A stretch of 64,000 bases of DNA from AP-15 sp963724435 (lineage in GTDB: Bacteria; Pseudomonadota; Alphaproteobacteria; ATCC43930; CGMCC-115725), in assembly GCA_963724435.1 (NCBI GenBank), contig CAVRUN010000019.1, positions 62,001 to 126,000 on the forward strand, in the 5' to 3' direction. The position numbers were made by a program, and so were the translations under genes. The notes under the pieces were generated by a model. The model saw only the letters and a program-made list of their open reading frames with translations, was not told the origin of the DNA and did not search any database. Position 1 is the first letter of the stretch. Every line of letters starts with the position of its first letter. Of this stretch, positions 24,590 through 33,081 are shown piece after piece.

Positions 24590-25855
24590 ATGCGCGATTA
24601 TGAATGGATGGGCGGCGATCTGCCGACCTTCGTCACGCACCTCGAATGCAGCATGACCGGCGAACACTATCCCGCTGATACGCTGCAGACCCTGTCGAAA
24701 GCCGGTCGTCCGTTGCTGGTTCGCTATGACCTCGATGCCGTTCGCGGTGTCCTGGACCGCGACGCCCTAACCAAACGGCCGCAAAATTTCTGGCGCTACC
24801 GCGAGCTGTTGCCGGTGCGCCGGGCCGAAAATATCGTATCGCTCGGGGAAGCCATGACGCCCTTGATATCGCTGCCGCGGCTGGCGCCTGGACAGGGTGA
24901 GCTGTTGGTCAAGGACGAGGGACGCCTGCCCAGCGGCTCGTTCAAAGCGCGCGGCTTGGCGCTCGCCGTGGCGATGGCCAAGGAATTGGGTGTCCGAACG
25001 ATGGCGATGCCGACCAACGGCAACGCCGGAGCGGCGATGGCGGCCTATTGCGCGCGTGCCGGAATCAAGAGCTTTGTCTTCTGCCCCGAGGATACGCCAG
25101 CGGTAAATGTCCGCGAGATCGCGATGCAAGGAGCGGAGGTATTTCTGGTCGATGGGCTAATAGATGATTGCGGGCGGCTCGTTGCTGAGGGTGAAAAGGC
25201 GGTGGGCTGGTTCAACTGCTCGACCTTACGCGAGCCCTATCGCATCGAGGGCAAGAAGACGATGGGGATCGAGCTGGCCGAGCAGCTCGGCTGGGAAGTG
25301 CCCGATGTAATTTTTTATCCAACCGGCGGGGGCACCGGCATTATTGGAATGTGGAAGGCGTTTGACGAACTCGAGCAAATCGGCTGGATCGGGCCCAAGC
25401 GGCCCCGCATGGTGGTGGTTCAGGCCGCTGGCTGCGCCCCCATGGTCAAGGCCTGGCAGGAGGGCGTTGAACATGCCCCGCGTTGGCAGAACGCGCACAC
25501 CTTTGCCGCCGGCATCCGCGTGCCGCAAGGAATCGGCGATTTTCTGATCCTCCGCGCCGTCCGAGAGAGCAGCGGCTTCGCCATCGCTGTTGATGACGAT
25601 GCGATCGCCACGGCCTGGCGAAAAGTAGCAAAAGCTGAGGGCCTGCTGCTGTGCCCCGAGGGCGCCGCGACCTATGCAGCCTATGAACAGGCGTTGGCCG
25701 ATGGCCGGGTCCGGCCGGGAGACCGCGTCGTCCTGTACAACTGCGCCAGTGGTCTCAAATACCCGATGCCCGAGGCCGGCACCCGATTACAGCTCGGCAG
25801 CCCGATTGATTGGGCGCGGCTTGCGGCGAGCGGCCCGCCGATAAACCACTCGTGA
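24590..25855 (+). CDS. Threonine-synthase-like PLP-dependent enzyme
   Basis: In 421 residues the PLP lysine is Lys119 in SGSFKARG. MPTNGNAGAAMAAY matches the phosphate-side Asn loop, and PTGGGTGIIGMWKAF is the glycine loop that holds the PLP phosphate. The N-terminal LECSMTGEHYPAD looks like the zinc-ribbon-like lead of class II threonine synthases, though with only part of the Cys set. The fold type II family also includes threonine dehydratase and related lyases, so threonine synthase (O-phosphohomoserine to threonine) is the best but not the only reading. GGAGGAGC precedes the ATG. It is single, without thrA or thrB next to it. Confidence 0.85.
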   Translation: MRDYEWMGGDLPTFVTHLECSMTGEHYPADTLQTLSKAGRPLLVRYDLDAVRGVLDRDALTKRPQNFWRYRELLPVRRAENIVSLGEAMTPLISLPRLAPGQGELLVKDEGRLPSGSFKARGLALAVAMAKELGVRTMAMPTNGNAGAAMAAYCARAGIKSFVFCPEDTPAVNVREIAMQGAEVFLVDGLIDDCGRLVAEGEKAVGWFNCSTLREPYRIEGKKTMGIELAEQLGWEVPDVIFYPTGGGTGIIGMWKAFDELEQIGWIGPKRPRMVVVQAAGCAPMVKAWQEGVEHAPRWQNAHTFAAGIRVPQGIGDFLILRAVRESSGFAIAVDDDAIATAWRKVAKAEGLLLCPEGAATYAAYEQALADGRVRPGDRVVLYNCASGLKYPMPEAGTRLQLGSPIDWARLAASGPPINHS

Positions 25856-26046
25856 CCAGAGGGCGCGCCTCCGATCAATTGGGCCGCGCTTCAAATTGAA
25901 TGGGGTGTCGGTCGCGCGTTGCAGAACGGAAGCGTCTTCGCCGCATTGACCATCGCGCGCGCGGGCAACGACTTACTGCGCCAGAGAGGTCGCGATACAT
26001 GGGGCCGCCACTATGTTCTGCGCCTCTCTCAGGCCGCCCTGACGCT

Positions 26047-26907
26047 TTAGCGGCCGGCAGTTTTGCGCCCGAGTTCGAGGGCGGCGAACGAATAGGATGG
26101 GGCAGGCATCAGATAGCGAAAACCCTTTCCAAGCAAGGTCTCTATGTTTTTGCTATCAACATGCGGATGGCCGCACGGGACGTTATGCGCCTTGCAGATG
26201 GCCAGAATTTCGTCGATCGCTGCAGCCACGGTCGGATGCTCGTATTGCCGCGGCAGCCCGAGATCCTGTGAGAGATCGCCCTCGCCTATGATGACGACGC
26301 CGATTCCCGGCACTTCTTCTAGCATCTTGGGCAGGTTGCGGATTGCCCGCACCTCCTCACACATGATCGCAACGAGGATCTCGCCTTGCGGATTGAGGGG
26401 CCAGACATCGGCGCGCGCGTAATAATCCTGCTGTGACAAACCCCAATAACGAGCCGCTGCGGCTGGGGCATCCCCTCGCTGGCCGGCTGGCTCGTAATAC
26501 GCGGCCGAGCGCGGGCGCGGATAACGGCAAGCGGTGACCGCGTTGAGTGCCTCTTCAACGGTGCTGACATGCGGCCACACGATGCCGTAGACGCCGTGAT
26601 CGAGCACCTGCTTTGCGATCCACTGGCTCGTTTCGCCGCCATTTGGCGGGATGCGCACAAAGGGGGTGACCGCTGGCGCCAGACTGCCGCTGCGCAGGAT
26701 TTGTTGGCGATCGAGCATGTATTGGAGGCAGTCTCGCAGGGCACGGATATCGTATGCGCGATGCTCCATTTCGAATACAACGCCGTCATAGGAGGCGGCA
26801 TTGACCGCCTGTGCGACGCTTATCTCTGCCGCGGCGAAGGTCGTGAATGCCGGCTTAGCCTGCTCTAACGCCCGGATCACGCCGTTCAGGCGGGGAATAT
26901 CAGCCAT
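26047..26907 (-). CDS. HpcH/HpaI aldolase / citrate-lyase-beta-like protein
   Basis: The 286 residues fit the 2,4-dihydroxyhept-2-ene-1,7-dioate aldolase family of Mg-dependent class II pyruvate aldolases. Visible are FEMEHRAYDIRALRDCLQYM, with the metal-side Glu region, PFVRIPPNGGETSQWIAKQVLDHGVYGIVWPHV, and a later IGEGDLSQDLG. The family splits 2-keto-3-hydroxy acids to pyruvate and an aldehyde. The canonical E-x-E/D metal pair is less clear than in HpaI, so the reaction is uncertain. GGAGCG lies before the ATG. No partner genes adjoin it. Confidence 0.86.
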   Translation of the reverse strand: MADIPRLNGVIRALEQAKPAFTTFAAAEISVAQAVNAASYDGVVFEMEHRAYDIRALRDCLQYMLDRQQILRSGSLAPAVTPFVRIPPNGGETSQWIAKQVLDHGVYGIVWPHVSTVEEALNAVTACRYPRPRSAAYYEPAGQRGDAPAAAARYWGLSQQDYYARADVWPLNPQGEILVAIMCEEVRAIRNLPKMLEEVPGIGVVIIGEGDLSQDLGLPRQYEHPTVAAAIDEILAICKAHNVPCGHPHVDSKNIETLLGKGFRYLMPAPSYSFAALELGRKTAGR

Positions 26908-27105
26908 ACCCGCGCTCCTTTCGTTGAAGAGTGAGTTCTACGACCCGGTTTGCAACCGGTCAATCGGCGCCGCCGAGTGGCACACAACAAAGGAGGAACC
27001 ACCCGTTGTGTGGCCGTGGCCATCGGGCTGGACCCAGGCCACTATGTCGCAGCTTTATGGCTGAGCGCGCACACCGGCACCGCCCTAATCCGGATCTGCT
27101 TTAGC

Positions 27106-27225
27106 TCAGCCGCGAAAGTGAAAAACGGCGATCATCGCGATCAGGATCCCGATGACAATAATCGCGACAGTTGCGGCAGCAAGAAGCCGAGTGACGATCT
27201 TCTCCTTCTGTCGCTCAGTCCACAT
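27106..27225 (-). CDS. Small single-span membrane protein (39 aa), previously unlisted
   Basis: The reverse strand encodes 39 residues: a charged start (MWTERQKEKIVTRLL), then one hydrophobic helix (AAATVAIIVIGILIAMIAVF) and a short HFRG end, closed by TGA. A good ribosome-binding site, GGAGGG, lies six bases before the ATG. The length, amphipathic charge pattern and single helix look like a real small membrane protein with its N-terminus probably in the cytoplasm. It stands alone in a stretch of about 590 bases between the aldolase-like gene and tRNA-Thr. Function unknown. Confidence 0.62.
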   Translation of the reverse strand: MWTERQKEKIVTRLLAAATVAIIVIGILIAMIAVFHFRG

Positions 27226-27498
27226 AAATAGCCCTCCGGGGCACATGGACCGCGAACGTTTCTTGGTCTGGTTTGGTCCAAAGTAACGCCGTCAAACCCG
27301 AATTAGTCACAGGGTCCCTGGCCTAAGCGTGCACAAGCCGCTGATGACAACCAAGACGTCCTCTTCCACTTGCGCTTGGCTACCCCAGTCGGTCCCCCAC
27401 AATGAAGGCGAACAACAAAGATCTTAGGTTTACGCAAAAATATGGTTGACCGCATCAAGACACCGCGCATCGAACCAAAGGTTTTCTCAGTGCTTGGC

Positions 27499-27573
<75 letters not shown>

Positions 27574-27728
27574 GCCGGGTGCCGAAACCCGCTTTGCGCG
27601 AATTCGAAAGAAATACACCACCCGGCTTCGACTGGCAAGGCGAGGGCCCATGGCGATCTGCGGAACGCGTATTCGATGATAGCGTTGGCCCGGTTGGCTG
27701 AAATCGATTTCGCTAGGAACCCGCTATT

Positions 27729-27956
27729 ATGCAAGGAACTTCAACAACGCTCGATTTGGCGAGGACCCCGGCGGCCGACGCAGCGCTAAAGGCGTTTTCG
27801 GAAGCGCGCGCACAGGGACGTTCTTCCGTGGAATGCTATCGCGCCGGCGTTGCCGCTTGGCGCGGCGTTCACCCCGAGCAGTCGGCCGAATATGCCGCTA
27901 AGCGGGCAGTCGCGGTCATTCTATCCACTTACATGAGTCTCCGCGTCGAAGCCTGA
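27729..27956 (+). CDS. Small protein of unknown function (75 aa)
   Basis: The ATG at 27729 follows AGGAA at a usable distance. The protein is Ala-rich and helical, with AADAALKAFSEARAQGRSSVECYRAGVAAWRGVHPEQSAEYAAKRAVAVIL. Its regular charge spacing and its frame with normal codon use argue for a real gene. No transmembrane segment or signal peptide is seen. It lies just upstream of the small gene that precedes murA and may share its transcript. I do not recognise a family. Confidence 0.62.
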   Translation: MQGTSTTLDLARTPAADAALKAFSEARAQGRSSVECYRAGVAAWRGVHPEQSAEYAAKRAVAVILSTYMSLRVEA

Positions 27957-27995
27957 GCGCTTGACAGCGATGCTTCTGTTTTGTTGCATCGCCAC

Positions 27996-28223
27996 ATGAA
28001 ACAGAGCCCCGACCTCTCCCCGCGCAAACGGGCGGCGCGCGCGTCGCGTACCGACCGGCTTGCCGACGCCTTGCGCCAAAATCTAACGCGCCGAAAGGAG
28101 CAAGCCCGCGCACGAAACGCGCCGGATCGACTAGCTCTCGATCCCACGAAGGCCGCCAGCAGCTTGAGTGGCGAACCGCTTCCCGGTAAAAGCATCCGCG
28201 ACGGCGAAACGACCGCTGATTGA
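27996..28223 (+). CDS. Small basic protein preceding murA (75 aa)
   Basis: The ATG at 27996 gives a Lys/Arg-rich helical protein, MKQSPDLSPRKRAARASRT followed by RLADALRQNLTRRKEQARAR. Small basic proteins with this kind of pattern are commonly found immediately upstream of murA in alphaproteobacteria, which supports it as a gene. A TTG start 15 bases earlier is possible. It may bind nucleic acid or a partner protein, but there is no direct evidence. murA begins 47 bases downstream. Confidence 0.68.
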   Translation: MKQSPDLSPRKRAARASRTDRLADALRQNLTRRKEQARARNAPDRLALDPTKAASSLSGEPLPGKSIRDGETTAD

Positions 28224-28270
28224 TATCCCGCTAGCGCCGCGGATGGTCAGGCGGGGCGGGGAACAAGGCC

Positions 28271-29554
28271 ATGGACAAGATCCGCATCAGAGGCGGCGTA
28301 CCGCTCGCAGGGGTTATCGCTATCGGCGGCGCAAAAAACGCGGCACTGCCGGTAATGGCGGCGAGCCTGTTGACGGCGGAAACGCTAACTCTCGAAAATG
28401 TCCCCGATCTTGCCGACATCGCGACGATGTCGAACCTGTTGGTTCAACACGGCGTCGCCATTGAAATGGGAGAGCCCAGCCCAGCTGGCGGGCGCCAGGT
28501 CGATTTATCAGCAGTTCATATTACGTCGATTGTGGCGCCCTACGACCTCGTGCGCAAAATGCGGGCATCGGTCCTGGTATTGGGGCCACTTTTGGCGCGC
28601 TGCGGCCGCGCACGCGTCTCGCTACCGGGTGGCTGCGCTATCGGTACGCGGCCGATCGACCTTCACGTCAATGGGTTGCGCCAGCTTGGAGCGCAGATTG
28701 AACTAAATCGCGGTTATGTCGAAGCCCGCGCGCCTAAGGGGCTGCGCGGCGCCGAAATCGTGTTCCCGTCGGTTTCGGTGGGCGCCACCGAGCATCTGCT
28801 GATGGCGGCCACTTTGGCCGAGGGTGAGACTGTGCTGGTCAATGCCGCGCGCGAGCCCGAGATTACCGATCTTGCTGAATGCCTCGTCGCGATGGGCGCG
28901 AAGATCAACGGGATCGGCAGCGATCGGCTGCGGATATCAGGAGTCGGGCGTTTGCATAGTGCCACTCACCGAATCATCCCCGACCGCATCGAAACCGGTA
29001 CTTACATTATGGCGGCGGCGGCGACCGGCGGCGAAGTGCGGTTGACCCGCACGCGGCTCGATCTTGTGACGGCGGTGGCGCGCCTGCTTGCTGAGGCCGG
29101 GGTCGAAGTGACGGCAATCGAGGATGGGATAAAGGTGCGGACCCGCGGCGAGCAACTCGATGGCGTCGACGTGATGACCGAACCGTACCCCGGCTACCCG
29201 ACCGATCTTCAGGCGCAATTCATGGCGCTGATGGCGACCGCGCGTGGCGCTTCGATGATTACCGAAACGATTTTTGAGAACCGCTTTATGCATGTCCCCG
29301 AACTGGCGCGGATGGGGGCCAACATCAACGTGCACGGCGCCTCGGCGATGGTGCGTGGGGTGCCGCAGCTGACCGGAGCGCCGGTAATGGCGACTGATCT
29401 GCGCGCTTCGGTGTCGTTGGTGGTGGCCGGGCTGATCGCACAGGGCGAGACTGTGATTAATCGTGTTTATCACCTCGACCGCGGTTACGAACGGCTCGAG
29501 GATAAGCTTTCAGCCTGCGGTGCCCGTATCGAGAGATTTCGCGATGGCGGTTGA
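28271..29554 (+). CDS. murA: UDP-N-acetylglucosamine 1-carboxyvinyltransferase
   Basis: MurA transfers enolpyruvate from PEP to UDP-GlcNAc, the first committed step of peptidoglycan synthesis in the cytoplasm. The 427 residues show the N-terminal IGGAKNAALPVMAA (Lys and Asn of the substrate site) and RASVLVLGPLLAR. The loop SLPGGCAIGTRPIDLH carries catalytic Cys122, the residue that fosfomycin alkylates. PYPGYPTDLQAQFMAL comes later. Length and motifs are complete. It starts a block of closely packed genes; the next gene begins within its last 11 bases. Confidence 0.97.
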   Translation: MDKIRIRGGVPLAGVIAIGGAKNAALPVMAASLLTAETLTLENVPDLADIATMSNLLVQHGVAIEMGEPSPAGGRQVDLSAVHITSIVAPYDLVRKMRASVLVLGPLLARCGRARVSLPGGCAIGTRPIDLHVNGLRQLGAQIELNRGYVEARAPKGLRGAEIVFPSVSVGATEHLLMAATLAEGETVLVNAAREPEITDLAECLVAMGAKINGIGSDRLRISGVGRLHSATHRIIPDRIETGTYIMAAAATGGEVRLTRTRLDLVTAVARLLAEAGVEVTAIEDGIKVRTRGEQLDGVDVMTEPYPGYPTDLQAQFMALMATARGASMITETIFENRFMHVPELARMGANINVHGASAMVRGVPQLTGAPVMATDLRASVSLVVAGLIAQGETVINRVYHLDRGYERLEDKLSACGARIERFRDGG

Positions 29555-30011
29555 CAGCATCCCGGCATTAAAGCTGCGGGCTGAAGACGCCGACGATTTG
29601 GAAGTGCTGTCGGCTTGCCTGCAGGACGCGTTGGTTGCGGTCCGCGACCTGGGTTATCTCGCCGACGAGAAGACGTTTATCTTGGTAGCCAATCGCTTCC
29701 GTTGGGAGAGCGGGCTGCGCCCCTCTCCGGGAGACGAGGGGCACCAGCGCGTGTTATGCGTGGTGACCTTCAGCGCGGTCGCGGGTGTTTCATATCGCGG
29801 ATTTCGCCGCGCTGACGAGGATCGGCTCCTTTGCTTGCTGGCGGTGCGTAGCGAGACCGATGGCGCGGCTGGGGCGGCAATCCTGCTCGAATTTGCCGGG
29901 GCCGCCGCGATACGGCTCGAAGCCGAACGCATCCTGTGCCACGCCAAGGATTTGGGTGAACCGTGGCCGACACCGTGGCGCCCGCGTCATGACGAGGATC
30001 TCGGGCAATGA
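29544..30011 (+). CDS. DUF2948 family protein
   Basis: The 155-residue protein lies between murA and hisG, the position known for DUF2948 proteins in alphaproteobacteria. Features are LKLRAEDADDLEVLSACLQDALVAV at the N-terminus, FILVANRFRWE, and a final segment LHAKDLGEPWPTPWRPRHD-like (here HAKDLGEPWPTPWRPRHDED). The ATG at 29544 overlaps the end of murA, and its own stop overlaps hisG. No catalytic motif is known to me; function unassigned. Confidence 0.88.
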   Translation: MAVDSIPALKLRAEDADDLEVLSACLQDALVAVRDLGYLADEKTFILVANRFRWESGLRPSPGDEGHQRVLCVVTFSAVAGVSYRGFRRADEDRLLCLLAVRSETDGAAGAAILLEFAGAAAIRLEAERILCHAKDLGEPWPTPWRPRHDEDLGQ

Positions 30012-30679
30012 CCGCCGGCGCCGCGGACAGGCTGATCATGGCGTTGCCCAACGGCCGCATCCTGGCGGAGGTCATGCCGCTACTGCGCCGTATCGGAGTC
30101 GAGCCTGAACCCGCCTTTGAAGATCCCGATACGCGCCGACTACGGTTTTCTACTAGTGATCCGCAACTTGATCTGATCCGGGTGCGCAGCTTCGATGCTG
30201 CAACCTTTGTCGCTTTTGGAGCCGCCCAGCTCGGTGTTGCCGGTAACGACGTATTGATGGAGTTTGATTACTCCGAAATCTATGCGCCGCTTGATCTCAA
30301 TATCGGGCATTGCCGAATTGCGGTGGCAGCACCCGCCGATTGGGTTGCGCTTCGGGACGACACGCGGCTGAGCCATATTCGGATAGCGACGAAGTATCCC
30401 GAAGTTGCCCGCCGCCATTTTGCCGCGCGCGGTATTCAGGCCGAATGCATCAAGCTTAATGGGGCGATCGAGCTGGCGCCGCGGCTTGGTTTGTGCCGCC
30501 ACATCGTCGACCTTGTTCAGACTGGCGCAACATTGAAGGCGAATGGGCTCGTCGAGATTGAATGCATCTCCGATATCAGCTCGCGGCTGATCGTCAATCG
30601 CCCGGCGTTGAAGACGCGCCCCGAGGAAGTCGGCGGCTGGATCGAGCGCTTTCGCGCGGCGGTCGAGGGAAGCTGCTGA
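30008..30679 (+). CDS. hisG: ATP phosphoribosyltransferase, short (HisG-S) form
   Basis: The 223-residue protein catalyses the first step of histidine synthesis, joining ATP and PRPP. It has LIMALPNGRIL at the start, the central DLNIGHCRIAVAA, RIATKYPEVARRHF and the PRPP-loop region DLVQTGATLKANGL. The length and the missing C-terminal ACT-like domain mark it as the short form, which needs the regulatory partner HisZ. hisZ is not in the window. It is coupled to DUF2948 (ATGA) and to hisD (TGATG). Confidence 0.94.
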   Translation: MTAGAADRLIMALPNGRILAEVMPLLRRIGVEPEPAFEDPDTRRLRFSTSDPQLDLIRVRSFDAATFVAFGAAQLGVAGNDVLMEFDYSEIYAPLDLNIGHCRIAVAAPADWVALRDDTRLSHIRIATKYPEVARRHFAARGIQAECIKLNGAIELAPRLGLCRHIVDLVQTGATLKANGLVEIECISDISSRLIVNRPALKTRPEEVGGWIERFRAAVEGSC

Positions 30680-31983
30680 TGCCAGTCACCCTCGCGACCC
30701 GCGATCCCGGCTTCGAGGCCGCGTTCCGCCGGCTTGTTGAGGCTAAGCGCGATACCGCAGCCGATGTCGATGCCGTGGTGGCGGCGATTATCGAGGATGT
30801 CGCGCGCGATGGCGACCAAGCGCTGCTCGAATACACGCGGCGTTTCGATGGCGTCGAGCTCTCAGACCGCGGTCTGCGGCTCACTCATCGCGAAATCGCC
30901 GAGGGCGCGGCAGCTGCGCCGGCCGATACGCTCGCGGCCTTGGAACTTGCGGCCGAGCGTATTGAGAATTTTCATCGCCGCCAATTACCTGCGGAAATCG
31001 ACTACGTCGATGGGCTGGGGGTGCGGCTCGCACAGCGCTGGCGGCCGATTGACGCTGTCGGTCTCTATGTACCCGGCGGTACCGCGGCTTATCCTTCTTC
31101 GGTGCTGATGAACGCGATTCCCGCCAAGGTCGCGGATGTACGGCGGCTGGTAATGACGGTGCCGGCGCCCGGCGGGGTGCTGAACCCGCTGGTTCTCGCG
31201 GCCGCCCGCTTGCTCGGGATCGATGAGATCTATCGCATAGGGGGGGCGCAGGCGATTGCGGGTCTCGCCTACGGCACCGCGACGCTCGCGCCGGTCGACA
31301 AGATTGTCGGTCCCGGCAACGCCTATGTCGCGGCGGCAAAACGGCGGGTCTTTGGCCGGGTCGGCATCGACATGATCGCCGGGCCCTCGGAAATTCTGGT
31401 CGTCGCCGATGCGGGCAACGATCCGAAATGGATCGCAGCCGATCTGCTGTCACAAGCCGAGCACGACACCGCGGCGCAGGCAATCCTAATCACCGACGAT
31501 GAAGGTTTTGCTCGCGCGGTTGAGGCGGCGATCGAATGCCATTTGACACGCCTGCCGCGCGCCGACATCGCCCGCGCGAGCTGGCAAGCAAACGGCGCTA
31601 TAATTACCGTCGCGGATTGGCGCGAAGCGCCCGCGTTGATCGACCGCATCGCGCCCGAGCACCTCGAATTGGCGCTTGACGAGGCCGATGCGCTTGCCGC
31701 CCAGGTCAGGCACGCTGGGGCGATCTTTATCGGCCGCTGGGCGCCCGAGGCGATCGGCGATTATATCGCCGGACCCAATCACGTCTTGCCCACGGCGCGT
31801 AGTGCGCGCTTTGCTTCCGGACTCGGCGTGCTCGATTTTATGAAGCGGACATCGCTGGTGCGGTGCGACGAAGCGAGCCTCGCAGCCCTCGCACCGGCGG
31901 CGATCCGACTGGCCGAGGCCGAGGGACTCGATGCGCATGCGCTGTCATTGTCGATCCGGCTCAACCGGCGAAACTCGGACTGA
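30679..31983 (+). CDS. hisD: Histidinol dehydrogenase
   Basis: The 434-residue enzyme oxidises histidinol to histidine with two NAD+ and one Zn2+. Motifs include GLYVPGGTAAYPSSVLM, IVGPGNAYVAAAKR, MIAGPSEILVVAD, the zinc ligands in LSQAEHD (Gln, His), the catalytic EH in IAPEHLEL, and GPNHVLPT. The ATG at 30679 overlaps the hisG stop. A longer upstream ORF in this frame lies within hisG and is not used. Confidence 0.97.
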   Translation: MPVTLATRDPGFEAAFRRLVEAKRDTAADVDAVVAAIIEDVARDGDQALLEYTRRFDGVELSDRGLRLTHREIAEGAAAAPADTLAALELAAERIENFHRRQLPAEIDYVDGLGVRLAQRWRPIDAVGLYVPGGTAAYPSSVLMNAIPAKVADVRRLVMTVPAPGGVLNPLVLAAARLLGIDEIYRIGGAQAIAGLAYGTATLAPVDKIVGPGNAYVAAAKRRVFGRVGIDMIAGPSEILVVADAGNDPKWIAADLLSQAEHDTAAQAILITDDEGFARAVEAAIECHLTRLPRADIARASWQANGAIITVADWREAPALIDRIAPEHLELALDEADALAAQVRHAGAIFIGRWAPEAIGDYIAGPNHVLPTARSARFASGLGVLDFMKRTSLVRCDEASLAALAPAAIRLAEAEGLDAHALSLSIRLNRRNSD

Positions 31984-31992
31984 GCCGCCGCG

Positions 31993-32487
31993 ATGACCGA
32001 ACAGATCGGCGGTCCCGCGGAAGACCAGCGCATCGCCGCCATTACTCTTGACGAGCACACGGTGGTCCGCCGCAACGTCGACATCGAGCACGAGCGCGCG
32101 ACGGCGATCGCCGATTTGCTCGAAGACAACTCGTTTGCCCCGGCCTCCGGGCAGCGCGGTCCGTTCAATGTACATTTAGCGATCGAGGAGAACCGGCTGA
32201 ACCTCGGTATTCGCTCGACGTCGGATGGCTCGAAAGAGGCGATCGTGTTGCCGCTGGCGCCGTTTCGCCGCATCGTCAAAGATTACTTTATCATCTGCGA
32301 GAGTTATTACGAAGCGGTGCGCGGCGGCCGGCTCGGTCAGGTCGAGGCGATAGACATGGGAAGGCGGGGTCTGCACAACGAGGGCTCGACGTTGCTGATG
32401 GAGCGGCTCGCCGACAAGGTCGCGATCGACCATGCCACCGCCCGGCGGCTGTTCACATTGATCTGCGTGTTGCATCTGCGGGGGTGA
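31993..32487 (+). CDS. UPF0262 family protein
   Basis: This 164-residue cytoplasmic protein starts 9 bases after hisD. Recognisable are ITLDEHTVVRRNVDIEHERATAI, FNVHLAIEENRLNLGI and IKDYFIICESYYEAV-like (here VKDYFIICESYYEAVRGG), then IDMGRRGLHNEGS. UPF0262 proteins follow hisD in many alphaproteobacteria; no activity is established to my knowledge. It is co-transcribed with hisGD by spacing. Confidence 0.9.
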   Translation: MTEQIGGPAEDQRIAAITLDEHTVVRRNVDIEHERATAIADLLEDNSFAPASGQRGPFNVHLAIEENRLNLGIRSTSDGSKEAIVLPLAPFRRIVKDYFIICESYYEAVRGGRLGQVEAIDMGRRGLHNEGSTLLMERLADKVAIDHATARRLFTLICVLHLRG

Positions 32488-32489
32488 CG

Positions 32490-33081
32490 ATGCCATCGCT
32501 GGTGCTGGCCTCCGCCTCACCGCGACGGCTCGAATTGTTGCGGCAGATCGGCATCGTGCCCGATGCAGTCGACCCTGCAGATATCGACGAGACCCCTTTA
32601 ACGTAACGAGTTGCCGCCAACGCACGCGCTTCGTCTGGCGCGCGAAAAGGCACTGCGGGTAAGGCCGCGGCATGTCGACTGCTTTGTGCTGGCCGCCGAT
32701 ACCGTCGTCGCCTGCGGCCGGCGCATTTTGCCAAAGCCCGGCGACGAAGACACCGCTCGCCGCTGCCTCGAGTTGCTGTCCGGCCGGCGCCACCGCGTTC
32801 ACTCGGGCGTCGCGTTGATTGGGCCCGACGGCAACCTTACCCTTCGCAGGGTCGATAGCCAGGTTGCGTTTAAGCGCCTCAGTGACAAAGAAATCGCGGC
32901 TTATCTCAAAAGCCGCGAATGGCACGAAAAAGCTGGCGGTTATGCCATTCAAGGCCGCGCCGCCGCTTTGATCCGGTTCATCTCCGGCTCGTACTCGAAT
33001 ATTGTGGGATTACCGTTATTCGAGACAGCGCAACTGCTGGCCGGCCGCGGCTATCACCCGCAATGCGCCGCGAACTTTTGA
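32490..33081 (+). pseudogene. maf: maf-type nucleotide pyrophosphatase, interrupted by a one-base frameshift
   Basis: The ATG at 32490, next to the UPF0262 stop, encodes MPSLVLASASPRRLELLRQI, the exact Maf N-terminus with the SxSPRR phosphate-binding motif. Translation meets TAA at 32604-32606. The rest of the protein continues in the next frame from about 32605 (NELPPTHALRLAREKA, then VLAADTVVACGRRILPKPGD, KAGGYAIQG, SYSNIVGLPLFE) to a stop at 33081. Removing one base near 32598-32606 restores a full-length Maf. Maf proteins hydrolyse non-canonical or unwanted nucleotides. Either the gene is broken or the sequence has a one-base error. The following RNase G-like gene overlaps its end. Confidence 0.85.
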
